Counted from the first letter of the stretch, positions 1 through 11,371 are shown. The stretch: DNA of 64,000 bases from Acanthosepion pharaonis (GCA_903632075.3 CAHIKZ030000393.1:580001-644000), one strand, 5' to 3'. Numbers and translations: made by a program. The notes: a model not told the origin generated them from the letters alone.

Positions 1-142
1 TTTTCAAATTGATTTCGTGCAAAAACAATTGTGTTTTCCAATTTTTGGCGCTGTCAGAACCACCGCAAGGTAATTTCATGTAGTCCTGTGAAGTTTTGTT
101 AAAATCGATTGAAAAATGTAGGAAATCCGATCCAATATATAA

Positions 143-186
<44 letters not shown>

Positions 187-209
187 CCTGGGTTTAATAA
201 TACGTATGA
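1..209 (-). mobile_element. Helitron-like element, 5' end, cut by the window edge
   Basis: Reading the minus strand from 209, the sequence starts TCATACG, runs through an AAACCCAGGTTGTG block into a (GT)n tract (185-145) and then an AT-rich body. The same order occurs on the plus strand at 38162-38360, where the whole element can be delimited by an empty-site argument. A host A precedes the TC, as expected for Helitron insertion between A and T. The 3' half lies outside the window. No Rep/helicase coding is seen, so it is a non-autonomous copy. Family assignment rests on the terminal structure of the 38-kb copy. Confidence 0.6.
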
Positions 210-230
210 TTTATGTTTACTTTTAAATAA

Positions 231-233
<3 letters not shown>

Positions 234-307
<74 letters not shown>

Positions 308-316
308 GTATGTATT
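234..316. repeat. (TA)n then (GTAT)n microsatellite
   Basis: Uninterrupted TA dinucleotides pass into five GTAT units. The minus-strand LINE-A fragment stops exactly at its right edge. Confidence 0.98.
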
Positions 317-1935
317 CAGTGATGGCTGTAAGCAAATCAGTGGTTAAACTGGCAAAACGGAAGCCATATTGTTTGTCGGGGAATCGGTCGTGAATGGTAA
401 GATGCTTACCCACTTCAGCATTGGTTAAAACATCGAAAACTTTCCCGAAAAGCAGTAGGAGACTAATAGGGTGATAGTTAGAGGGGAGTCAAAAGGTTCT
501 CCAGAGTTCTTAAAAACAGGAACTACAGAGGAGAACTTCCAAAAATCTGCAAAGTCGGAAGCAGCGAGGCAATAGTTGACGAGTTTGGAGAGAACTGGGG
601 CCAGCTCGGGAGTACATTTCTTTAAGGCGATGGCTGGGATCCCATCACTTCCGTTTGCTTTATGGATGTCTACCTTAGAAATTATGTCTGAGACCAGTGA
701 CGGGGTTATGCGCATATCACAGTAGAACCTCTGTCGTATTGGGTAAATCGGGTTTAGGTACTTCAAATGAGTCGAGTGTTGAGTTGGAAGAGAATTTACA
801 AACAAAGCATTCAATCTTATCATCTGTAGATATCAGGACGTCGAATTGATTGAATAGAGGAGGGATTGAGCTTTTACTGTTGTTCAGCACACTCTTGCAA
901 AACTGTCAATAATCTGTGGAACCGGACTTGCGAAATGCTAGGCTTCATTCTATCAGCAAACAGCAGCTTCGCTTCTTTGACGACACGTTTGCACTCATTA
1001 CGAGCAGAGTCAAAGGTGTCAATCAAGTATATTCCTGTGAGCAATAACGGCCGATCATGCAGGTGAAAACAAAAGAAATGAGCACGATTTAACTTTTTTT
1101 ATTTTCTTGCTGGTATGAAATCATCTATGCTGGTTTTCACTCAGGAGGAGACCTCAGACGCGCATTTTTGAGCAGGAAGATTAAAAAAATTAATTCCAAG
1201 ATACGTCACGAACAAAATCACGGTACGTGTCCCTATCTGCACTTTGATAACAGAAAGATGTTCTGTTGTAATGGAGCGGAAAGAGATGTTTTCAGAAACT
1301 ACCGCATGATCAGAGATACCGTGAGGACAGAGCTGCAGAGTATGACATGATTCAGGGAGAGTTAAAAAGAGATCTAGAAGAGAAGCGTGTCTATCAGGGT
1401 TAGTCGGGAAACGCGTTAGGAATCCACCACTTGCGTGAGAGATTGAGGGGATGAGAAGTTCAGAGTTCTGATGCCTGTGAAGTCACTGACGGTGTGCTTA
1501 AGCCACTGAGTATGGTAGGCATTAATTTTACCGAACACCGGTGTAGGGAGATGGCCTTGTCTATATTATCAGAAATACTATCTAGCAAGCACTAATCATG
1601 AGAGGAAACGGAACGGGAGAGAAAGAAGAGATAAATGACTGGGTTTAGTAGAGAGAGAGACAGAGGAGAGTAGATGCAAGGTTGGTCTAGAGTTTCAAGA
1701 GTTTGCTCCCTAGCTAGCGGGAGATGTTCATGGGCATAAATTCCCAAGCCATGCATGGGGACATTAGAGTCCTTCCTTTAGAGAGGAAGAACGCCATGAA
1801 TCGAGAAATTACAGGATTCAAGATTAGTTTCGCAGAGAGATAGACTTTTCGAGGAGGAAAGATTCGACACTGCAGAAGTCGGTACGAATATCATGAATGT
1901 TGGAGAAAGAATGGTAATAACTAATCCGAACGCGC
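317..1935 (-). pseudogene. LINE-A fragment: endonuclease plus start of reverse transcriptase, decayed
   Basis: Read on the minus strand in several frames. Near 1905-1840 lies the N-terminal region of an AP endonuclease (SNIHDIRTDFCSVESFLL). Near 1760 comes HGLGIYAHEHLPLARE. Around 1530-1400 are an INAYHTQWL block (family GDFNAHHTxWL) and a TRFPTNPD block. Around 1360-1290 come LLDLFLT and SDHAVV, the usual end of the endonuclease. The linker ARNECKRVVKEAKLLFADRMK-like stretch is at 1010-950. RT blocks KANGSDGIPAIALKKC and FSSVVPVFKNSGEP follow at 670-480, and QYGFRFASLT near 360. Order and motifs fit a Jockey/CR1-like non-LTR retrotransposon. Stops and frameshifts are frequent, so it is dead. 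The copy ends where the (GTAT)n tract begins, so the RT active site and 3' end are missing. Confidence 0.85.
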
Positions 1936-2261
1936 GAATTTGAATTTGTTTAGCTTTTACTAATTTGCCATATAGAATGTATACGACGGTACGTTGAAAA
2001 GTTCATCAGCGGACGATGAAGAGGCTTGCTAGAAGCCTTCTCATTAATAACTGCATTGTTTTTTTTCCAGATAAAACTAAGCATCTGACTATTCAAAGAA
2101 AACTTCGAAAATAACTAGATCCGAAATAAAAAAAATGGCATCGTAGGTAGGGTTACCAATTACGTGCAGGAAACGAATTTAGCATCCAAGGACATTTCGG
2201 TAATGCTCTAGCTTTATCAAACGTGCAAATGTGGGCAGGCAGCTGAATTTAGGAAAACGGG
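1936..2261. other. No gene seen
   Basis: AT-rich sequence without a recognisable domain. A short stretch (about 2050-2090) resembles 2540-2655, suggesting a local duplication. A small hairpin GGCTTgctagAAGCC lies near 2027. Confidence 0.5.
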
Positions 2262-2525
2262 AGGTTTGAATAGTTTGTAGCCTATGAAGCAATATGGCTG
2301 CCGTTCCTCTCGATCAACAGCTGATGTACAGACAATAATTGCGGAAAGTGTCTATCAAGCTCTAGATTAAACAAGATGAAGCCTGGGATACACCTTTGGA
2401 TCTCTCGAAAGCTTTCCACGAGATCTTCTCAACAAGCTGAAAGGTTACGGTGTCTCCGGACAAATTTTTGAACTCGTCCAGTTTTTCCTGAACTGAGAGG
2501 AATCATGCCAGAACTGTGAAATCTT
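2262..2525 (+). pseudogene. LINE-A RT fragment
   Basis: Encodes QYGCRSSRSTADV, then IIAESVYQALD followed by a stop, then DLSKAFH and LKGYGVSGQIFELVQ, i.e. RT blocks just before the catalytic region. The fragment at 5045-5270 is nearly the same and carries the same TAGATTAAACAAG stop mutation. The two are therefore duplicates of one already inactive copy, not independent insertions. Confidence 0.8.
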
Positions 2526-2754
2526 GCATGAATTAATTTTAACTCATTCATAACTGTATTGTTTTGTTTTTGTTTTGGGTTTTTTTGGGGTTTTTTTTTT
2601 TTTTTTGTTTTCTTCGCTTTTTTCTTTCAAGTAAACTGATATCTGACTATTCATATAAGACTTTTCATCCTGTTCCTCAAGAAAGTCATCAAAAGCGGAT
2701 ATGGCGTCATCATCATTGGTTCCAAGCCGAGTGTTTTTTTTTTTTTTTTTTTTT

Positions 2755-3405
2755 TCATATTGGCCAACAGTTGGTAGTCAGATCCGGAGAACAGGGAGGG
2801 TGATCAACCAGTTCAAGGCCAGAGCTATGCACAGCGGCGATTGTATCCAAGGACTTGTGTGCTCGGACATAGTCCTGATAAAACAAGACGCCTTTCGTCA
2901 ATTTTCCTGGGTGTTTGATTTTGATAGACTTTCGTAACGGCCTTAGCAAATTGGCATATTGTTCTCCATTGATGGTGTATCACTTTTGAAGATAATCAAT
3001 AAACATAAAATCTTTTGCCTCCCAAATAAACTGAGGCCATCACATTCTCTGAAGATGAAACGACCTTGGCAGGTGGTGAAGGCTTCTCAAATTGATGAAA
3101 TCATCACTCATCCTGGTCTAGGAAACGTTCAAGTAAAGCAGCTGGATACCCCTCAAACAATATCAGATTTTCACCGTAATGTGATCAGTCTTGTGTATTT
3201 TTGATCAAGTTTCAGAAGGCATAGCACCCACCGAGCAGAAACCTTCATCATGACAATTTATTCGTACAGAATATTCTCAATTCTCTAACGAGATATGTTA
3301 ATAGCGCTGGATATTTTATTTATAGTCAATAGCCTGTCATCCATCACCAAGTGGTGAAGACGATCAATGTTTTCCTCGGTGATGACAATTGCAATACGTC
3401 CATGT
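2755..3405 (-). pseudogene. mariner-type transposase fragment
   Basis: On the minus strand from 3405: GRIAIVITEENIDRLHHLV (end of the DNA-binding region), HNILHE-like and KVSARWV-like blocks with stops, ENVMASVYLGGKRF, NLLRPLRKSIKIKH, then GVLFYQDYVRAH with the second catalytic Asp, and SPDLTTN with the third acidic position. The sequence breaks immediately after PDLTTN into a T-rich tract, so the C-terminus is lost. It encoded a DDE/D transposase that cuts and pastes its own element. The N-terminal helix-turn-helix and both TIRs are absent. A shorter duplicate is at 4566-4895 with the same right break. Confidence 0.82.
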
Positions 3406-3696
3406 TATTCATGATGACGGTCGTCTTCGAGTATAGAATCCAGAGGTTAGCAGTGAATATTTCGAAGACAGTAGGGAAGTGTAGTTCAGATTAGCAGTGG
3501 ATATTTTGGTAAAAGTAGCAGAGCGTAGTTCGTCCTTCTGTTCCTCTTCGCCTGACAAGCTGGACTGGACATTCGGGTAGAGTGAACAAAAATGGACGCC
3601 TTTATACACGACGGATTGAATGTTCTACGTCTTCTGACTGGTTAACCTTCTATTGGTGGACTATAAAATGAGTCGAGTCATTTTGGACTGGCTCAC

Positions 3697-3700
<4 letters not shown>
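3406..3700 (-). repeat. Dispersed repeat D5 with TATA/CCAAT-like motifs
   Basis: The reverse complement matches 26195-26483 along its length. Both contain CTAGTGAGC near the start, CCAATAGAAGG, GTATAAAGGCG about 80 bases further on, and end near CTCGAAGACGACCGTCA. A CCAAT-like then TATA-like order would suit an LTR or transposon promoter, but no TG...CA ends or coding partner were found. It abuts the mariner fragment. Confidence 0.55.

Positions 3701-3701
<1 letters not shown>

Positions 3702-3741
<40 letters not shown>
3702..3741. repeat. (TA)n microsatellite
   Basis: Pure TA dinucleotides bordering D5. The next 150 bases (3742-3895) hold no recognisable feature. Confidence 0.97.
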
Positions 3742-3744
<3 letters not shown>

Positions 3745-3899
3745 CAAAATGTAACATTACAGACGTTGGGTCGTCATCAAAACACTCCCTTCCCCGCCTA
3801 AATACAACTGTCCACTTTTGCACTCTTAATGAGGCTGATTCGTCATCTCACCCCCCCTAATGTAGCAAGGATGTCAGCATGAATGTCCTGAATTCGTTA

Positions 3900-4565
3900 T
3901 GCATTTCTTTTCGCAGGTTCCTTTTTCAGACAAGCAATATAGATTTCGTTTCTCTCGGTCCACTGCTGATCTACTGACGATAATTGCGGAAAAAGTTTAT
4001 CAACCTCTAGATAAGAACGGGGAAGCTCGGCCAGTTGCTTTGGACATTTTGAAAGCCTTCGACAGGGTCTGTTGTTAACTGGGACAAGAAATAGCTTGCT
4101 TCTTCTTGCTTTCCTCCTCGATGGAAATCCTCTTCTGTAGTTCGAGTCTTTAAGCATTCAGGAAAACCATCTGATCTTTCTGTTAGCCTTCTAACTCTTT
4201 TTGGTAAAGTACTAGAATCTCTAATCAACTTGGAATTGTTTAAGCATCTCATCTCGTAGCATATTCTTTCAGATAACAATATGGCTTTCGCTTCTCTAGG
4301 TCAACTGCTCATCTACTGACGATAATTGCGGAAAGAGTCTATCAAGCTCTAGATAAGAATGGTGAAGCTCAGGTTGTTGTTTTGGGTATCTCGAAAGAAT
4401 TCGACAGGGTTTGGCATGTAATTGCTTCTGTAGTTTCTGCTATCATCTCTACTCTGGATCACCATAAAGCATGTGACCTGATGGTATCCCTGTCATAGTC
4501 CTTAAGGTGCGTGTTCTCGAACTGGCTCCCGTACTCTATCAACCGTATAATAAATCCCTGTTGCT
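3900..4565 (+). pseudogene. Rearranged LINE-A RT pieces
   Basis: Three partial RT segments follow each other in a non-genic order. 3910-4060 gives SDKQYRFRFSRSTADLLT and LKAFDRV. 4090-4420 jumps back to WKSSSVVRVFKHSGKP and then again reaches FDRVWH. 4430-4565 jumps back once more to DGIPVIVLKV and LELAPVLYQPYNK. RT blocks are thus repeated about 2.5 times instead of running once, pointing to tandem duplication or nested truncated insertion. All frames are broken. Confidence 0.75.
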
Positions 4566-4895
4566 TCTTGCTTTCCTGTTTGTTGGTAGTCAGATCCGGA
4601 GAATAGGGAAGGTGATCAACCAGTACAAGGCTAGAGCCATGCACAGCGGCGATTGTATCCAAGGACTTGTGTGCTCGGACATAGTCCTGATAAAACAAGA
4701 CGCCTTTCGTCAATTTTCCTGTGTGTTTGATTTTGATAGCCTTTCGTAACGGCCTTAGCAAATTGGCATATTGTTCTCCATTGATGGTGTATCACTGTTA
4801 AAGATAATCAAGAAAAATAAAATCTTTTGCATCCCAAATAAACGGAGGCCATCGCATTCTCTGAAGATGAAACGACCTTGGCAGGTGGTGAAGGT
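4566..4895 (-). pseudogene. Truncated mariner transposase inside LINE-A
   Basis: The minus strand reads ENVMAS-like, NLLRPLRKAIKIKHTGK, GVLFYQDYVRAH and YSPDLTTN. It duplicates part of 2755-3405, with the same end after PDLTTN. It separates the LINE-A blocks LELAPVLYQPYNK (upstream) and SVVPVFKNSGEQ (downstream), which are normally nearly adjacent, so it sits in the LINE as an insertion. Confidence 0.8.
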
Positions 4896-6305
4896 TTGTC
4901 ATCTGTTGTTCCAGTTTTTAAGAACTCTGGTGAACAGTCCAACTTTTCCCACTATCGGGCTATTAGCCTTCTACCTCTTTGGGGGAAACTACTTAATAAA
5001 TGCTGAATTGGTTAAACATCTGACATCGCATAACCTTTAAGACAAGCAATATGGCTGCCGTTTCTCTCGGTCAACAGCTGATATACTGACGATAATTGCG
5101 GAAAGTGTCTATCAAGCTCTAGATTAAACAAGGTGAAGCCCGGGATACAGCTTTTGATCTCTCGAGAGCTTTCCACGAGATCTTCTCAACAAGCTGAAGA
5201 GTTACGGTGTCTCCGGACTAATTTTTGAACTCGTCCAGTTTTTTCCTATCAAATCGTGAACTGAAAGTTATTCTGACTCTTCTAGATTCGTTCGTCTTAA
5301 TGCGTTGGTCCTACGCTTCTTTTTTTAATTTTCATTAGTGACGTTCACGTTGGCATCAGATCTCAAACTGGCATAAGCAATTCTTCTTGTTTTGATAATA
5401 ATTATGATCAGTTCGAAAAGGTCAAAATGCCAGCCGATGGCCAAAACGACCTTCAGTCTGTTGTTAACAGGGTCAAAAGATGGCTTGTTAATTTTAACAC
5501 CTCCCAAACTAAACTGCTCTCAATTAATCATCCATCAGACCTTTCTCTGCCTTCCATTAGCATGGCTGATGTTAACCTTCTGAAAAGTGACACGTTCCAC
5601 CTTCTTGGTCTTACGTTCTCAGATGATATGAATTAGAAAGATTATATGGATTCCGTTGCTAGGTCAGCTGCTAAGAAAGTTGGTTCACTGTGTCGTACGA
5701 GACAATTTTTTCTCTACATTTTCTGTTTTGCATATCTATAAGTCTACCATTCGTCCATGCTTAGAATATTGCTGCCACATATGGTCCGCTGCCGCTGCTA
5801 TTTACTTTGAGCACCTTGATAAAATCCAAAGAAGAATCAGCAATATTATTGGTCCTGACCTGGCGGCTCGGCTTCAGTCACTTTCCTGCCGCCGTAAGGT
5901 TGCTTCGCATTAACTTTTCTATAAATAATTTCATGGTAATTATTCGGATGAGCTCTTTCTTCTAGGGTACGTAAACTATTTTTTTTTAATTAGAGCGCAG
6001 TACTAGATTAGCAACAAGGTCTCATCGTTTTAAAGTTGAGATGGCTAGATGCAAACATAAGTTCCATGCTAACAGTTCTTTTTCTCGCACTTCTCGCTTG
6101 TGGAAGCTTCTTCCGGTTCCACGTTTTCGAGCTAACTTTGCTTTTCAAATGATTAAATGCTATCTACTGCACCCCCCGGACTATTCTTTTTCTTCTCGCG
6201 CATTTGTAATGTTTTTTTTTTTCTGATTCTTCCACACACAGTGACCCCCTTGTCTTACAGGTTTTAATGCCTTACTTGGGGTGGACTCAATAAAAAAAAA
6301 ATTTA
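4896..6305 (+). pseudogene. LINE-A 3' portion: RT core, thumb and 3' end
   Basis: From 4905 it encodes VVPVFKNSGEQSNFSHYRAI, then QYGCRFSRSTADI and GVSGLIFELVQ. From 5430 come LQSVVNRVKRWLVNF and SDTFHLLGLTFSDDMN. From 5660 it reads AKKVGSLCR, YKSTIRPCLEYCCHIW and LDKIQRRISNIIGPDLAARL. From 6041 it gives MARCKHKFHANSSFSRTSRLW, close to the C-terminus. The YADD-type active-site block (expected near 5330) is not readable. The element ends near 6290 with GGTGGACTCAAT and an A tract, a plausible 3' terminus. It is the best-preserved 3' half of LINE-A here and a good reference for the other copies. Confidence 0.85.
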
Positions 6306-6374
6306 CTGAGAAACAGAAACATTTCGTTAAAAACTAAGAAAAAGTACTGAATTGTTATGTTATATCCATCCTCT

Positions 6375-6790
6375 TATCTGGCAGGGAATAATGGACAATC
6401 TCCCCACGGATGCGGAGAAAAATGGAGGTTACAGAAATGTAAGTTCTACAGATGGCTAATGAGAATGCCACGGACGGAACGAGTAAGCTTGAAAGGAAAT
6501 GGTGAAAAACAACACTTATGCTCGGAATCAAGAAGACCCTGCTAAAATTCCTTGAACACACAACGAAGAAGGAAGGCTTGGAAATCTTAACCCTCACAAG
6601 GCATACTGAGGGCAAAAAAACATTAACGAAAGCAGCGAATAATAGAACTGACGAGCTTCTGCGAATTGAATAATACGGGGGCGAGGACTTGACAAAGGGA
6701 GAAGAACTATTTGAGGGCCATAAGGGATAGGAAGGTCTGGAGAGACATGATCGGTCATGGACGCGTCACATGGGAAAAATAATAGATCTG
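6375..6790 (+). pseudogene. LINE-B C-terminal fragment
   Basis: Encodes KCKFYRWLMRMPRTERVS, then KTLLKFLEHTTKKEGLEILTL and, further on, a DRKVWRDMI block. These match the C-terminal tail of RTE-like non-LTR elements (FYRRMLRISWTExVS ... FLGHIMRKEGLENLTLTG ... LWRAMI). Frameshifts separate the blocks. Other copies lie near 13.5, 29.6, 30.1, 32.6, 49 and 50.5 kb. Confidence 0.8.
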
Positions 6791-8417
6791 CTGGTTATCT
6801 TTCTGGCACCACGTGCATTGACCGGAAATCTAATTCGAGACAGTATCGATTGTTTTTTCTTTGGAGCTTCAAGGATAATATCTCTGACCAGGAACATTAT
6901 GTACACGCGGTCGACCACTGCTTGGTTCACAGTGAGCAGTAATGCTGTCCATCAGCTATCCTGATTCACATATGGCACTATAGAGCGATGTCTAATATGC
7001 CCACAATTTCAGAAACAAAATGTACTATTTGTCTTGCTCCCGCTATCATATCCCGTTTGAACTCGGATTATCCATATCGCCTTACCTTGATCAACCTCAT
7101 CGGTGTTCACACTGACACAGCAATGACACACTATATAACAGGGCACAACTGATTTAGGTTTGGGCATTTCCACAAGGTGCGGGAACGGTAGCGCCATCAG
7201 CCATTATAATTACATAGTTTTGAAACATTAAACCTCAAGAAACTTAGAAAAAAAAAAGAGGCTGCTGGGAATGAAATAAAATGAGAAGACCATCGAGGGA
7301 ACCGGAAATACAATCCTAAACAAGAAACAAGAGATAACCGTCTACCCCTTTACAAAAGGCCCACGAACCGGACTGAGGTGAATCTACCTACTCCTGCTTT
7401 ACCAAGTCTTTGAAGGTCTATTCTAGATGCTCGGAGATTTTCTCTAGCGCTCGTGGAATGGCTAAATCAATTTTCACGGGCTTGGAAGACTATTATTGAT
7501 GGATGGCTTATCCTTCCGAAAATCTCGCTCATCAGTTGGAACCGAGATTACAGAACCCAGAGTGCAAATACGTCAGTTGGCGAGCCGAGTTACTCTTGAC
7601 TTCTAACGATTCAAGATTCGCGGATGGCAGTAAATCATGGTAGATAGTAAATTGGAGTCTCAGGTCGATAATATTGTAGTGAATTTGATCCACACTATGT
7701 GTTGCATGCTTGTGGCCTTCTGCTAAAAACTAAACTTTCAAAACTTAATGACAATGTCTTCATGACCTTACACAGTGAAAACATGCATCATCTCAGCGTA
7801 GAGACAATCCTTTATAGAGAAAATCAAAAGCATTTATAGCAACCTAAAGCGGCCATATTATTATAGGCGCCATGCTGTTTCGATAGTAGCCATTTGCAAT
7901 TATTTTTGAGCAGCGAAAATGTTGCTTCGTTGAAATAAGAACCATTACTGTCATAACAAAATAGATAACTAATAAGAAAAAACAAAATCGAGTAACTAGA
8001 AGGCAGCATCGAAATTAGATTAACCATTAATCAAAAAATAAACATATGCTTAGAGAACCGACAGGGGAAGGCGAACCTAAACAGCTGGGGGGGTGCATTA
8101 GAATGTTTTTTTTTTTTTTTTTCTTCTCATGAATATATGATGCCTTGTAGTGACCAGTTCATATCTGCGATAAAACCTAAAAGGCTAGTGTAGAAACACG
8201 TAATAATTGGTGAAAGATGTTCTTTCTTTTTCTTCTTTACCATTTATATAAAATCTTAAACCAAGAAAGCGTGTTCATTTTTTCGGAGGGGGGGTGTTCG
8301 GGCTAAGGGACATACTTTTATTTTATTTCCATTCAGGAATGTTCATGAATGTCCAAATTTATTGCTTGCTTACTCAGCTCTAACAAAATGTGTATATATA
8401 AAAATTTGATATGATGT
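6791..8417. other. No gene recognised
   Basis: AT-rich sequence with short random open frames and poly-T at 8106-8122. No domain, RNA or clear repeat match to the rest of the window was seen. Confidence 0.5.
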
Positions 8418-8595
8418 GTTTTTTTTTTTTATAATAAGGTTCACTCTACTCGAGGTAGAGGATTACGTTAAAGGGATAGTTTATATGGATAGGAGGGGAA
8501 AGATAATGATTAACTCTAGACTTGAACAGGTCAATATTGTTGTGATCCGGAAAACATCCCCTTGGGAGTCTGTTCTTCGTATGAAGTCTGTATTT
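8418..8595 (-). pseudogene. LINE tail fragment (LPRGCFPDxxNIxLFKSRVN type)
   Basis: The minus strand encodes RLPRGCFPDHNNIDLFKSRV and NHYLSPP, the final C-terminal block of a LINE related to LINE-A. The fragment at 42830-43030 is a second copy. Only about 55 codons remain. Confidence 0.65.
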
Positions 8596-8739
8596 AACCA
8601 TGCGGCTATATATTATGGAAAAAACGTGTTTAAATTGATAGTCCCACGCGTACGTGGAACAAGGAACATAAATTGTTCAACTTTCCTCAGTATTTCACAT
8701 CTGGGATACATTAGCTACCAACTACCTAATTCTTTTTTT

Positions 8740-9005
8740 TTAAAATCATTTCACACCCAAGCAAGGCAATAAAGCCACTAAGACGCAAGTGTTTACTGAG
8801 TGTGAAATAATATGAGAAAAACAATAAGGAGAGGGAATAATAAAAGAAGAAGAATTAAATCGACAAAGCGAGTTCCACAAGCGAGGAGTGCTATAGAAGA
8901 AACTTTTAGTATATAATCATATTTGATAAAATATGAAATTTTGAGTTTGGAAGTATTCCTTAGAGCTGCTGATTGTCTGAAGTTACAAATTCCTGAAATT
9001 CTCAT
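8740..9005 (-). pseudogene. LINE-A 3' tail
   Basis: The minus strand reads STPRLWNSLCRFN-like, then an AT-rich 3' region ending at GCCTTGCTTGGGTGTGA (8778-8745). The same 3' end recurs on the minus strand near 53.4 and 24.2 kb, so it marks the LINE-A terminus. GGC-AATAAA-GCC in plus-strand orientation can form a short hairpin. Confidence 0.65.
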
Positions 9006-9010
9006 TAGAT

Positions 9011-9131
9011 TGTATATCGTGCGACAGAAACACTTCCCACATTAGCAAGATGAGAACACCATTGCCACTAATGTCTTACCATTATATGGGTGGTATATGT
9101 AGGAATTATTTCTGTCGTACCTTGCACGATA
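9011..9131. repeat. Short inverted-repeat element
   Basis: ATCGTGCGACAGAAA near 9013 is matched in reverse complement by TTTCTGTCGTACCTTGCACGAT near 9109-9130, with about 80 bases between. It may be a tiny TIR element. No duplication of flanking bases is clear. Confidence 0.45.
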
Positions 9132-9179
9132 TTGACATAAACAGGTAATTTTTTTTACCAATAATCTTATATAAGAATA

Positions 9180-9325
9180 AAGTGTCGCCGTCGACACTTG
9201 AGTTTGAACATAGATCGCCAGTGAGCAAACACAGGCGATACCATTATTGAATTAAGTAGGTCACGTGACAATAGAGGAAACGCATATGTAGGAGGTAGTG
9301 TGACGTCTACACAATCGCCATTTCT
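9180..9325 (+). repeat. Dispersed repeat D1
   Basis: Matches the reverse complement of 58740-58880. Shared landmarks in order are AATAAAGTGTC, GAACATAGATCGCCAG, AACACAGGCGAT, ATAGAGGAAACG and GTAGCGTGACG/GTAGTGTGACG. Function unknown. Confidence 0.6.
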
Positions 9326-9364
9326 AGTCTATCCTCTCTTACTATTTTGGATCGCCATTTCTAC

Positions 9365-10811
9365 TCTATCGCAACAGATTGTGGCTGCACATAATAAATG
9401 TAAAGGTGACCTATACTTCGAGTGTCTCCGTGTAAAACTTCTAACTTTTGTTTACTATTGATTTACTTTTTTCCTCAACAGGATTAGATAGGTTTGTCTA
9501 TAGTCCAGTTCAAACCCCTTTCCAATTTTTTTTTTTAAAGATGAATAAAGGTTTATATCTTGTTTAGTATTTAGATGCTTCTAGAATCTAACTCAATCCG
9601 ATACTTCTAATATCTCCGCCTAAATCTTCGAACTTTTATTTACTATTAATTTATTTTTTGTTTTTTTCCTCAAAAGGAGAAGTTTGGTTTGCTGATTGTC
9701 CGTTTCTCATTCCTCTCCGGTCTTTTGAACAGGAGTAGAGGTTTATCCCTTGTTTCCTATTTAGGATTAGATTTCCGGTCCCTTTTCATTCTCTTTCGCT
9801 CTCAGTAGCCCTCTGAGGCCGGGGTATTATCGCTTTGCTTGGAGTGAATTGATTTTTTTAAAGAAAGCGTTACGCAAAGCTAAAGTGCCCAATCTAAATG
9901 AACCTTTGCCTAATGGACATCATTTTTTTTACTGGTAATTGATTTGTGGCTGTCGTTGGATTTTCTGTACCCGACTTTTCAACCGATTTCCCTGTCAACT
10001 GGCGTCATGTTTTTTTTTCTTTCTTTAAATAATATGAGACGATTTAAAATGAACTCTTCAAAGGTAAATAAAATTTAAAATCGTCAACACTGCACCTGCT
10101 GTGTTGATATATTTTCAACAGATATTATCAACCGCGGAGGTTTATATCGTGTTTGGTATTTAGATGCTTCTAAAATCTGCTTCAATCCAATACTTCTAAT
10201 ATCTCTTCCTAAAACTTCGAACTTTTATTTACTATTGATTTTTTTTTTTCAACAGGAGTAGTTAGGTTTGCTGATCGTCCGGTTTATACCCCTCTCCGGT
10301 CTTTTGAACAGGAGTAGAGGTTTATCCCTTGTTTCCTGTTCAGGATTGGGTTTCCGCTTCCTTCTCCTGATTCAGCTCTGGACTCCTAACGTCTACGCCT
10401 GAACGCTGAAAATTTATTCTCTATTTATTTTATTTTATTTTTTTCTCTCTTCAACAACAGGAGTAGATAGGTTCGCCTATCGCCTGGTTCACACTCCTTC
10501 CTGGTCTTTTGAACAAAAGTAGAAGTTTATCCCTTGTTTCCTATTTAGGATTAGATTTCCGGTTCTTTTTCATTCTCTTTCGCTCTCAATAGCCCCCTGG
10601 CGCGGTGGTATTATCCCCTTGCTCGGAGTGAATTGATTTTTTAAAGAAAGCGCTACGCAACGCTAAAGAGCCTAATCTAAATGTACCTTTGCCTAATGGA
10701 TATCTTCTCTATTTTACTGGTAGTGTGATAGTCAATTGATTAGTGGCTGTCGTTGGATTTTCTGTACCTGACTTTTTAACCGTTTTCCATGTCAACTGGC
10801 GTCATGCTTTC
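9365..10811 (+). repeat. Internally duplicated block, about 1.4 kb
   Basis: Two long direct repeats (about 9670-10007 and 10459-10811) share GGTCTTTTGAACA, GTTTATCCCTTGTTTCC, TTTCATTCTCTTTCGCTCTC, GGAGTGAATTGATTTT and GTGGCTGTCGTTGGATTTTC in the same order. Between them, shorter units restart several times with GTTTATATC, TATTTAGATGCTTCTA and CAACAGGAGTAG. The opening 150 bases (from TCGCAACAGA) recur at 15430-15585. No coding frame survives. The class is unknown. Confidence 0.6.
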
Positions 10812-11199
10812 AAATGAAAATGATTGCGATAGAATTTGTCAAATGAATAAAGTATTACCTGAAACCTGATGATCTGCCACCAAACTGAATTAAATTTAAT
10901 CCTGATGCTATTTTAAATGCCAAAAGTGAAAAATATAATTTAATTAGTTGAATGTTTATTAAAATTAATTGTCCCAAGCACTGAATTATTAAACAATTTC
11001 AATTTTATTGGAACAAATATTACATAATAAATAAAACAACGATTATGATACAGGGTCAAAAAACACTGTTTTTACCTACTTCTACACATTTCATATACTG
11101 AATTTACCAATAATTGTTGGACAGATGTCATAAAAAAGAAGTACTTCCTCTGTCCCATAACATTTCTTGAGTTTTATGCATATTTCATACACTTTATGC
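10812..11199. other. No gene seen
   Basis: AT-rich sequence with no recognisable domain. A TTGTTGGACAGATGTCATAAA stretch loosely resembles the GGGACAAAG repeat that follows. Confidence 0.5.
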
Positions 11200-11268
11200 A
11201 ACAACAATTATGGGACAAAGGTAGTAAAAAAAAAAAGTACACGCTTTATCCCATAATAGTTGTAATAT
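11200..11268. repeat. Small inverted repeat
   Basis: ACAACAATTATGGGACAAAG is answered by CTTTATCCCATAATAGTTGT about 25 bases later, with two mismatches. The motif TCCCATAATAATTGTTAC also occurs near 14110, so it is dispersed. Confidence 0.55.
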
Positions 11269-11315
11269 ATATTTGCATAAACACTGTATGTACTTAATGC
11301 TGGGATTCCTGAAAT

Positions 11316-11371
11316 GGACGGTGTCGTAGACGGTGTCGTAGACGGTCTCGTAGACGGTCTCGTAGACGGTA
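11316..11371 (+). repeat. 12-bp tandem repeat
   Basis: Five head-to-tail units of GACGGTGTCGTA/GACGGTCTCGTA. It could be read as (DGVV/DGLV)n, but no gene context supports translation. Confidence 0.95.
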
